From NCBI GenBank assembly GCA_025934635.1, contig JAICWX010000442.1, positions 1-6,016 on the forward strand: a DNA stretch of 6,016 nucleotides, read 5' to 3'. Source of the stretch: Streptosporangiaceae bacterium (lineage in GTDB: Bacteria > Actinomycetota > Actinomycetes > Streptosporangiales > Streptosporangiaceae). Position 1 is the stretch's first letter. Every line of letters begins with the position of its first letter. Positions 1-4,932 of this stretch are shown in pieces. Position numbers and translations under genes: made by a program. The notes beneath the pieces were generated by a model that saw only the letters and a program-made list of their open reading frames with translations, was not told the origin of the DNA and ran no database searches.

Positions 1-205
1 CCTGACGCCGGCGGGCGGACCGTCCGGTTTCCGCGCCTGCCGCTGGGCCGGTCGCGGCGCCGGTCTGATCGCCGGTATCCAGCTGAAGCTCCACGACGGC
101 TCCCTTCCTGACGTTCCCGCCACGACGCCCGTTCCGCGGCCACGATGCCGGTCCCCTCGGCCGCAATGCTCCGTTCCCCGGCCACAGCGCCGGTTCCCCC
201 AAATA
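1..205. other. No supported gene; possible tail of an upstream gene
   Basis: No convincing gene can be called here. The first forward frame is open from base 1 to a TGA at 109-111 (36 codons), with G/C-rich third positions only in its first 20 or so codons. The second forward frame is open throughout and runs in frame into the hydrolase, but it crosses the operator at 206-251, so its openness is probably chance. A reverse frame is also open from 185 to the left edge and is rich in Arg and Gly. None has a recognisable domain. The right half (117-200) is a tandem repeat, described separately. Confidence 0.4.
117..200. repeat. Four imperfect 21-bp tandem repeats
   Basis: Four consecutive 21-bp units lie at 117-137, 138-158, 159-179 and 180-200. 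The common core is GGCCACGATGCCGGTTCCCC with a few substitutions per copy. A more decayed fifth copy with a 3-nt insertion may begin near 91. The period is exactly 21 bp, so any reading frame across it gives a 7-residue repeat, but no frame here is supported as coding. The array stops where the AT-rich operator region starts. It could be a minisatellite or remnant coding sequence; the function is unknown. Confidence 0.6.
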
Positions 206-251
206 GTACTAGACGGTACCGTACTCTATTTAGTACGGTACCGTTCAGTAC
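206..251. promoter_or_regulatory. Twin-palindrome operator and promoter region of the hydrolase gene
   Basis: This AT-rich island contains two perfect copies of the palindrome ACGGTACCGT (213-222 and 235-244), with centres 22 bp apart, about two helical turns. The whole segment is also one larger inverted repeat: arms 206-225 and 232-251 match at 18 of 20 positions around a 6-nt spacer (ctattt). Such symmetry upstream of a gene is typical of operators for dimeric repressors such as TetR proteins. Candidate promoter elements inside it are TAGACG (210-215) and TACGGT (234-239), 18 nt apart; both are only moderate matches. The cognate regulator is not evident. Confidence 0.7.
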
Positions 252-307
252 CCAATAGGGATGTACCGGCCGGAAGGGACCCGGGCGGGAACAACGGGAG
301 GAATGAC

Positions 308-1117
308 ATGAGCACGGTTCACTCCGCGGACGGCACCGCCATCGCGTTCGACGTGCAGGGCGAGGGCCAGCCGCTGATCCTGGTCGACGGCGCGACGAGC
401 CACCGGACCGTCAACCCGCTGAACGCCGAGGTCGGGAAGCTGCTGAGCGATCAGTTCCGGGTCTACGCCTACGACCGTCGGGGCCGCGGCGAGAGCGGCG
501 ACACCGCCCCGTACGCGGTGCAGCGGGAAATCGAGGACCTGGCCGCCCTGATCGAGGACGCCGGGGCCCCCGCGCTCGTCTGCGGCTTCTCGTCGGGCGC
601 CATCCTGGCCCTGGACGCCACCGCGGCCGGGCTGCCAGTTAGCAGGCTGGCGGTCTTCGAGCCGCCCTTCATCGTGGACGACGGCCATCCGCCGCTGCCG
701 GCCGACTACGTCGCGCGGCTCGACGCGTACACGGCCGACGGGCGGCCCGGCGACGCGGTCAAGCTGTTCATGACCGCGGCGGTCGGGATGCCGGCCGAGG
801 CCGTGGCCGGGATGCGGGAGACCCCGTTCTGGCCGGGCCTCGAGGCGGTCGCCCCCACCATCGCCTACGACGGCCGGATCGTCGGGACCACGATGTCCGG
901 CGCCCCGCTGCCCGCGGACCGGTGGGCCGCCATCGGCGTGCCGGTCCTCGCGCTGTACGGGCGCGGCACCGCGCCCTGGCTGATCTCGGGCGTCCGCGCG
1001 CTCGCGGACCTGCTGCCCACCGCGACGCTGGCGGCGGTGGACGGCGAGCAGCACAGCGTGCCCGCCGACGTGCTGGCTCCGGTCCTGCGCCGGTTCGCGG
1101 CCGGCGACGGCCAGTAG
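308..1117 (+). CDS. Alpha/beta-fold hydrolase
   Basis: A 269-residue cytoplasmic alpha/beta hydrolase without a signal peptide. Visible landmarks are the early strand LILVDGA (about 23-29, oxyanion region), YAYDRRGRGES (54-63), the nucleophile elbow G93-F94-S95-S96-G97 with Ser95 as predicted nucleophile, and His249 in GEQHSV as the likely catalytic base. At the usual place for the acid, after strand 6 (LYGRGTAPW, about 216-224), there is no Asp or Glu, so the acid may sit elsewhere. ATG 308 is supported by a strong ribosome site GGGAGGA (296-302) five bases upstream. The gene lies behind the 206-251 operator and may be co-transcribed with the LLM oxidoreductase 126 bp downstream. The substrate (ester, lactone or other) cannot be told. 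Confidence 0.9.
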   Translation: MSTVHSADGTAIAFDVQGEGQPLILVDGATSHRTVNPLNAEVGKLLSDQFRVYAYDRRGRGESGDTAPYAVQREIEDLAALIEDAGAPALVCGFSSGAILALDATAAGLPVSRLAVFEPPFIVDDGHPPLPADYVARLDAYTADGRPGDAVKLFMTAAVGMPAEAVAGMRETPFWPGLEAVAPTIAYDGRIVGTTMSGAPLPADRWAAIGVPVLALYGRGTAPWLISGVRALADLLPTATLAAVDGEQHSVPADVLAPVLRRFAAGDGQ

Positions 1118-1243
1118 GGGGTCCCGGAATGGGTGCAGAAGGCCGTCGGGCCTGACGGTCTTGCGCCGTGCGGTATGCGACCGCCAGGATCAGGTCTCGG
1201 GCCGTCGGCACCGGAGCGGACGGCGAGCGGACGGAGACAGCGC
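1118..1243 (+). other. Intergenic spacer with two small hairpins
   Basis: This gap separates the hydrolase from the LLM oxidoreductase. It can form a 7-bp stem (1141-1147 with 1154-1160, one G-U pair, 6-nt loop) followed by TTG, and a perfect 5-bp stem GCGGT/ACCGC (1170-1174 with 1180-1184). Neither has a run of T after it, so neither is a convincing intrinsic terminator; they could attenuate or process a shared transcript. I see no clear promoter, so co-transcription of the two genes is possible but unproven. Confidence 0.35.
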
Positions 1244-2164
1244 ATGCGGATCGGCATCATGGCCGCGGAGACGGGCGGCGACCAGGCACTGGTCAAACTG
1301 GCTGATCAGCTCCGCCGGGCGGCCGACGACGGGCTGGCGTCGGTCTGGCTGTCGAACATTTTCGGGCTCGAGGCCCTGACCTCGCTGGCGGTCGCCGGCA
1401 GCCAGGTGCCCGGCATCGAGCTCGGCACGGCCGTCGTCCCCACCTACCCGCGGCATCCGGCCGTGATGGCGCAGCAGGCGCTGACCGCGGCGCTGGCGGT
1501 CGGTCCCGGCCGGCTGGTACTCGGCATCGGGCTGTCGCACAAGATCGTTATCGAGGACATGTACGGGTACAGCTTCGACAAGCCCGCCCGGCACATGCGC
1601 GAATACCTGTCGGTCCTGCGTCCGCTGCTGGACGGGACCGCGGTCAGCGTCGATGGCAGCACGCTGAAGGCGCATATCGGCCTGTCCACGCCCCGGGCGG
1701 CGTCCCGGGTGCCGGTGCTGCTGGCCGCGATGGCGCCGCGCATGCTGCAGCTGGCCGGCGAGCAGGCCGACGGCACGGTGCTGTGGATGACCGGGCCTGG
1801 CACGGTCCGCGACTACGTGGTCCCGGCCATCGCGGCCGCGGCCAGTGCCGCGGGCCGGCCCAGCCCGCGCGTCGTGTGCGGCCTGCCGGTCTGCGTGACC
1901 AGCGACCCGGCCGCCGCCCGGGCGCGCGCGGCGGACGAGCTCGCCATCTACGGGCAGCTGCCGTCCTACCGCGCCATGCTGGACAAGGAAGGCGCGGCGG
2001 GCCCCGGCGACGTGGCCCTCGTCGGGGACGAGGACACGGTCGCGGCGCAGATCCTGGCGCTCGGGGACGCCGGGGCGACCGACTTCATCGCGGCTGAGTT
2101 CGGTGGTGCCGAGGACCGGGACAGGACCCGCAGCCTGCTGAAGGCGGTCATCGCCGGAAGCTAA
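1244..2164 (+). CDS. LLM-class F420-dependent oxidoreductase, TIGR03564-like
   Basis: A 306-residue luciferase-like TIM-barrel oxidoreductase (PF00296 type). Such enzymes usually use reduced or oxidised F420, and some use FMN. Visible features are the first barrel strand MRIGIMAAE (1-9), LGTAVVPTYPRHPAVMAQQ (60-78), PGRLVLGIGLSHK (88-100), the central VPVLLAAMAPRMLQLAGEQADG (156-177), and a C-terminal segment with IYGQLPSYRAMLDKEG (235-250). That last segment resembles, from memory, the MSMEG_4879-type family. The frame is open upstream to a GTG at 1133, but I chose ATG 1244: it has GGAG at 1233-1236 with 7-nt spacing and begins directly at the conserved first strand, whereas the upstream residues look non-domain. 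The substrate is unknown. It converges on the GlcG/HbpS gene with 19 bp between stops. Confidence 0.9.
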   Translation: MRIGIMAAETGGDQALVKLADQLRRAADDGLASVWLSNIFGLEALTSLAVAGSQVPGIELGTAVVPTYPRHPAVMAQQALTAALAVGPGRLVLGIGLSHKIVIEDMYGYSFDKPARHMREYLSVLRPLLDGTAVSVDGSTLKAHIGLSTPRAASRVPVLLAAMAPRMLQLAGEQADGTVLWMTGPGTVRDYVVPAIAAAASAAGRPSPRVVCGLPVCVTSDPAAARARAADELAIYGQLPSYRAMLDKEGAAGPGDVALVGDEDTVAAQILALGDAGATDFIAAEFGGAEDRDRTRSLLKAVIAGS

Positions 2165-2183
2165 CGGTGATGCCGGGGCCGGA

Positions 2184-2594
2184 CTAGGGAGCGAGAGCAG
2201 TAAGCGCGGCTTCTGCGCATTCGTCGTCTTGCCCGGGCATCATTCCGCCGCTTACCGCCACCGCACCGAGGACGGTGTCCCCCCGCAGGATGAGCGCCGC
2301 GCCGGCGCCCGCCAGGATGGGCACCCGCACGGCCCGGTCCAGCTGGGCGAAGAAGCCGGGATTGGCCTCCTGCAGCTGGCGCAGGGCGGCGCCGTCGCGG
2401 CGGAAGAGGGCGACGCTGGCCGCCTTGGTCTCGGCGATCCGGGCTGAGAGCGGCGCTGCGCCGTTCATGCGGCCGAGGGCCTGCAGGTGTCCGCCTTCGT
2501 CGACGACCGCGACCGTGACCAGTGCGGCTAGCTTGGCGGCGCGCTCGTGGGCGCCGGTGATGACGGTCTGAGCCTCGTGCAGCGTTAGCGGCAT
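2184..2594 (-). CDS. GlcG/HbpS family protein (heme-binding-like)
   Basis: A 136-residue single-domain protein of the GlcG/HbpS family (PF03928), about the usual length. Family signatures are VTVAVVDEGGHLQALGRMNG (27-46), the SARIAETKAASVALF helix (50-64), a glycine-rich strand pair VPILAGAGAALILRGDTVLGA (91-111) and AVSGGMMPGQDDECAEAAL (113-131). No signal peptide is visible, so it is likely cytoplasmic. Known members bind heme (HbpS) or lie near glycolate, diol or other redox enzymes with unclear roles. The reverse frame is open far upstream, but ATG 2594 is chosen because it starts the domain, is preceded by AGGGGA (2600-2605, 5-nt spacing), and the upstream part would lie antisense inside the TetR gene. 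It is divergent from TetR 2694-3341, which probably regulates it. Confidence 0.88.
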   Translation of the reverse strand: MPLTLHEAQTVITGAHERAAKLAALVTVAVVDEGGHLQALGRMNGAAPLSARIAETKAASVALFRRDGAALRQLQEANPGFFAQLDRAVRVPILAGAGAALILRGDTVLGAVAVSGGMMPGQDDECAEAALTALAP

Positions 2595-2693
2595 TGTAAT
2601 CCCCTGAGTTATATGGACAGTTGTCCTTGCATGAACGACCGTATCGGCAGAGGCGGCCACCGCGCAAGTACACGAAGCTAGAATGACCGGGCG
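2595..2693. promoter_or_regulatory. Divergent promoter region with TetR-type operator
   Basis: This 99-bp spacer separates the GlcG/HbpS gene from the TetR gene. GGACA-GT-TGTCC (2615-2626) is a 12-bp inverted repeat with 5-bp perfect arms, of the size expected for a TetR half-site pair. On the reverse strand TATAAC (2608-2613) resembles a -10 element next to this palindrome, so bound repressor would block it; however, its start point would fall close to the ribosome site, so another promoter is possible. On the forward strand TAGAAT (2679-2684, five of six matches to TATAAT) sits nine bases before ATG 2694, which itself lacks a ribosome site: the pattern of a leaderless actinobacterial transcript. 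Confidence 0.55.
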
Positions 2694-3341
2694 ATGGACG
2701 ACACCACCTCGGCCGGCCTCTCTGCTGGCCCTCGCCGCCCCAACGCGCGCGGGCAGGGAGAGCGACTGCGGGAGGAGATCATTTCCGCCGCCGTGCAGAT
2801 GCTCGGCGATCTGGCCGACGACGAGGCCTTGTCGCTGCGCGCGGTGGCCCGTGCGGTGTCGATATCCCCCACCTCTGTTTATCTGTACTTTCCAGATCGT
2901 GACGCGCTCGTCGCGGCGGCCATGCAACGCTGCCATGCGGAGATGCTCCAGGCTGCCGATGAGGCCGAGGCCGCCCATCAGGACCCCGCTCTCGGCTTGC
3001 GCGCACGGATCCTGGCGCAGGCGGCCTGGGTGCAGGAGCATCCCGGCGTCTACAAGGTGATGCACGAGAGCAAGGTCGGCATGCCCTTCAAGGAGGCCGC
3101 GTTCACGCGCACGACGGCTGCGGTGCAGCGCTGCATGGACGCTGGGATTGCCTCGCCCGGAGATGCCGCCACCGTCGCGCTCGATCTGCGGACGGCCGTC
3201 ATCGGCATGCTGTCGCTGCGGATCAATGAGCCTGACCTGCCCTGGCCGCCCTTTCCCGAGCAAGCCGATCGATTCCTCGCCAAGCTCGTCGGGCTAGCCC
3301 TTGCTCCGGAAGCGCCTGCGCCGGGCCACGGTCAGGCCTGA
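2694..3341 (+). CDS. TetR/AcrR-family transcriptional regulator
   Basis: A 215-residue one-component repressor. The N-terminal DNA-binding domain covers about 22-70: helix 1 ERLREEIISAAVQML (23-37), then the helix-turn-helix LSLRAVARAVSISPTSVYLYF (47-67) with the conserved Y-x-Y-F before the PDRDAL helix. The C-terminal half (about 75-205) is the variable ligand-binding and dimerisation domain, so the inducer cannot be predicted. The first 20 residues are a polar, Pro/Arg/Gly-rich tail. ATG 2694 has no clear ribosome site, but a -10-like TAGAAT lies just upstream, so leaderless translation is likely. It is divergent from the GlcG/HbpS gene and probably controls it and itself through the 2615-2626 palindrome. 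Its last 10 bases overlap the end of the opposing TetR gene. Confidence 0.92.
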   Translation: MDDTTSAGLSAGPRRPNARGQGERLREEIISAAVQMLGDLADDEALSLRAVARAVSISPTSVYLYFPDRDALVAAAMQRCHAEMLQAADEAEAAHQDPALGLRARILAQAAWVQEHPGVYKVMHESKVGMPFKEAAFTRTTAAVQRCMDAGIASPGDAATVALDLRTAVIGMLSLRINEPDLPWPPFPEQADRFLAKLVGLALAPEAPAPGHGQA

Positions 3342-3351
3342 CGTAGCCCGG
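3321..3351. terminator. Bidirectional hairpin at overlapping 3' ends of two TetR genes
   Basis: The two convergent TetR genes overlap by 10 bp, and the overlap lies in a perfect 12-bp palindrome GTCAGGCCTGAC (3331-3342). An outer 6-bp stem CCGGGC/GCCCGG (3321-3326 with 3346-3351) encloses it, with two further pairs between. Because of the symmetry it folds equally well in either transcript. There is no T tract, which is common for actinobacterial terminators, so it is a plausible shared bidirectional terminator built into coding sequence. Termination itself is inferred. Confidence 0.55.
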
Positions 3352-3919
3352 CGATGAGCAGCGCGACCATACGGCGCGCGTCGTAGCGCGGGTCGCCGTT
3401 GACGCCAGCGCACAGGTTGCCGACGCCGTACAGGAGCCCGAAGGCCTCCACGTCCGGGCGGATCTCGCCCGCGGTGACCGCGGCGTCGAGCAGCTGAGCG
3501 CACACCGGCACCAGGCGGTCCAGGAAGTAGGCGTGCAGCGTCTTGAAGCCGGCCTGGTCGGACCGCAGTGCCTCGGCCAGCCCGTGCTTGGTGACCAGGA
3601 AGTCAACGAATTTCTCGATCCACCGGGTCAGCGCGGCGTGCGGCGTGCTGCTGCTGGCCAGCAGGGCCGGGCCGGCTTCGGCGCAGGCGTCGACCTGGTG
3701 CCGGTAGACGGCGATGATCAGGTCGGCCCGGGTCGGGAAGTGACGGTAGATCGTGCCCATCCCGACGCCGGCCCGGGCCGCGATGTCGCGCACCGGCGCT
3801 TCCACGCCGGACGCGACGAACACGGCGGCGGCGGCCTCGAGCAGGATCTGCTCGTTGCGCCGGGCGTCGGCGCGTTTCCGCGGCGACGCCAGCCCTGCCT
3901 GCCCGTCGGCACCGGCCAC
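3332..3919 (-). CDS. TetR/AcrR-family transcriptional regulator
   Basis: A 195-residue TetR repressor. The DNA-binding domain covers about 13-65: PRKRADARRNEQILLEAAAA (13-32), then the HTH VRDIAARAGVGMGTIYRHF (43-61), then PTRADLIIAVY (62-72). The C-terminal part (about 75-190), with LTRWIEKFVDFLVTKHGLAEAL (97-118) and FGLLYGVGNLCAGV (160-173), resembles SbtR-type TetR ligand domains. The frame is open to 4174, but I choose GTG 3919. It follows a very strong ribosome site (3927-3936), it gives a normal-length protein starting just before the basic arm, and the ATG at 4000 would put the start inside the operator and promoter. It is divergent from the LLM gene at 4016 and probably represses that gene and itself through the 53-bp inverted repeat. 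Confidence 0.92.
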   Translation of the reverse strand: MAGADGQAGLASPRKRADARRNEQILLEAAAAVFVASGVEAPVRDIAARAGVGMGTIYRHFPTRADLIIAVYRHQVDACAEAGPALLASSSTPHAALTRWIEKFVDFLVTKHGLAEALRSDQAGFKTLHAYFLDRLVPVCAQLLDAAVTAGEIRPDVEAFGLLYGVGNLCAGVNGDPRYDARRMVALLIAGLRQA

Positions 3920-3926
3920 CGGATCG

Positions 3927-3936
3927 CTCCCCTCCT
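3927..3936 (-). promoter_or_regulatory. Strong ribosome-binding site that fixes the TetR GTG start
   Basis: Read on the reverse strand this is AGGAGGGGAG, a near-ideal Shine-Dalgarno sequence ending seven bases before GTG 3919. It decides the start against the in-frame ATG at 4000 and the TTG at 3952, neither of which has a comparable site, and it implies a leader beginning within the inverted repeat at 3947-3999. Confidence 0.75.
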
Positions 3937-3945
3937 CGCTCAGGT

Positions 3946-3974
3946 TTGACAACCGGAACAGTGCTCCGTATGTT
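3946..3974 (+). promoter_or_regulatory. Promoter of the LLM oxidoreductase gene at 4016
   Basis: A perfect -35 TTGACA (3946-3951), a 17-nt spacer and a -10 TATGTT (3969-3974, fitting TAnnnT) form the best housekeeping-type promoter in the window. Transcription would begin near 3981, giving a leader of about 35 nt with AGGGGAA (4004-4010) before ATG 4016. The -35 lies in the left arm of the inverted repeat and the -10 in its spacer, so a repressor bound there would exclude polymerase. Confidence 0.7.
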
Positions 3975-3999
3975 GAGTGGAGCAGCGTTCCGGTTGTCA
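3947..3999. promoter_or_regulatory. 53-bp inverted-repeat operator between TetR and LLM oxidoreductase genes
   Basis: Two 21-nt arms, 3947-3967 and 3979-3999, are reverse complements except for two adjacent positions and flank an 11-nt spacer. The outer 13 nt (TGACAACCGGAAC) and inner 6 nt (TGCTCC) are identical in both arms. Within each arm GGAAC..TGCTCC is itself an imperfect 13-bp palindrome, so the repeat probably holds two operators facing each other, each able to bind a TetR dimer. The reverse-strand copy supplies ATGACA (3995-4000) as a possible -35 for the TetR gene, so the two promoters would overlap face to face. The likely binder is the TetR at 3332-3919. Confidence 0.8.
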
Positions 4000-4015
4000 T
4001 GATAGGGGAAGCATC

Positions 4016-4918
4016 ATGCCGCACCGCGCCTTGGGCCGCACCGGCGGGCAGATCAGCGAGCCGAGTTTCGGGATCGCGACGGCCCCGCAGCAGGTCAGCT
4101 ACGACGACGTGCTGCGGGTCTGGCGGGAGGCGGACGCGATCCCGCAGCTCGAGCACGCGTGGCTGTTCGATCACCTCATGCCGATCGGCGGGGACCCGGA
4201 CGGACCGATCTTCGAAGGCTGGACCCTGCTGTCGGCCCTGGCCGCGCAGACCGGGCGACTGCGCCTCGGGCTGCTCGTGACCAGCAACCGCTTCCGGCCG
4301 CCCGCCATGCTGGCCAAGATCGCCACGACCGTCGACATCGTCTCCGGCGGACGGCTCGACTTCGGCATCGGCGCGGGCTCACGTCCCAGCCATCCGCTGG
4401 CCCGGCGCGAGTACGAGGCCCACGGCCTGCCCTACGACGACTTCGCCCACTCGGTCGGGAGCCTGGCCGAAGCGTGCACGGTCATCCGGCGGCTGTGGAC
4501 CGAAGAGAAGCCGTTCGACTTCGACGGCAGCTTTGTCCACCTCACCGGAGCATTCGGCAACCCCAAGCCCGTCCAGCGCCCGCATCCGCCAATCGTGATC
4601 GGCGGACGTGCCACCGCGACGCTGCGCGTGGTCGCGGAGCACGCCGACGGGTGGAACATCCCCGGCGGCGACATCGAGGACGTCACCGCCCGCAGCGCCC
4701 TGCTGGACCGCCTGTGCGCCGAGATCGGCCGCGACCCCGCCTCGATCACCCGGTCCATCCACCTGCCGGTTTCCTACGATCACCCCGGTACCACCCGGGA
4801 CGCGATCGCCGAGGCCACCGGCGCCGGCTTCGGGCACGTCGTGCTCGGGCTGCCTTCCCCGTATCCCCAGGGCGTCGCCCGCTGGGTCGCCGACGAGATC
4901 ATCGGCCAGCCGGCCTAG
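4016..4918 (+). CDS. LLM-class F420-dependent oxidoreductase
   Basis: A 300-residue luciferase-like TIM-barrel enzyme (PF00296 type), probably using F420. Visible landmarks are FGIATAPQQVSYDDVLRVWR (18-37), EHAWLFDHLMPIGGDPDGP (46-64), RLRLGLLVTSNRFRPPAMLA (81-100), DIVSGGRLDFGIGAGSRPSH (107-126), a mobile loop region with HGLPYDD (136-142), PPIVIGGRATATLRVVAEHADGWN (191-214) and a C-terminal GFGHVVLGLP (271-280). ATG 4016 has AGGGGAA five bases upstream; the GTG at 3977 lies before the predicted transcription start region and is rejected. The first 16 residues, MPHRALGRTGGQISEP, precede the first barrel strand and resemble an aldo/keto reductase N-terminus, which is odd. It is under the 3947-3999 operator. 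The substrate is unknown. Confidence 0.92.
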   Translation: MPHRALGRTGGQISEPSFGIATAPQQVSYDDVLRVWREADAIPQLEHAWLFDHLMPIGGDPDGPIFEGWTLLSALAAQTGRLRLGLLVTSNRFRPPAMLAKIATTVDIVSGGRLDFGIGAGSRPSHPLARREYEAHGLPYDDFAHSVGSLAEACTVIRRLWTEEKPFDFDGSFVHLTGAFGNPKPVQRPHPPIVIGGRATATLRVVAEHADGWNIPGGDIEDVTARSALLDRLCAEIGRDPASITRSIHLPVSYDHPGTTRDAIAEATGAGFGHVVLGLPSPYPQGVARWVADEIIGQPA

Positions 4919-4932
4919 CTCTGGATCCTAGG
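4914..4932. other. Small hairpin spanning both stop codons of convergent genes
   Basis: CCTAG (4914-4918) and CTAGG (4928-4932) pair around a 9-nt loop. The TAG of the LLM gene and the stop codon of the S51 gene (CTA on the top strand) both lie in the stem. At 5 bp it is weak, with one flanking G-U pair and one more G-C pair possible, so a terminator role is doubtful. Confidence 0.3.

Noticed and set aside
245..1054. Long reverse-strand open frame opposite the hydrolase
   Set aside because: It is an Arg/Gly/Val-rich shadow of the alpha/beta hydrolase, whose serine elbow, His motif and ribosome site are clear on the forward strand.
1133..1243. Upstream GTG start for the first LLM oxidoreductase
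   Set aside because: The extra 37 residues are Gly/Pro/Arg-rich without domain character, while ATG 1244 has GGAG at good spacing and begins at the first barrel strand.
2173..2182. CCGG-GG-CCGG inverted repeat between the convergent LLM and GlcG/HbpS stops, as a terminator
   Set aside because: A 4-bp stem with a 2-nt loop cannot form a stable hairpin, and such short palindromes are expected by chance at this G+C content.
2595..3263. Upstream extension of the GlcG/HbpS reading frame
   Set aside because: It lies antisense to the well-supported TetR gene and crosses the operator. The family domain begins exactly at ATG 2594, which has a ribosome site.
3920..4174. Upstream extension of the second TetR gene, including the ATG at 4000
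   Set aside because: It would cover the inverted-repeat operator and promoter and the start of the LLM gene. GTG 3919 with its strong ribosome site gives a normal-length TetR.
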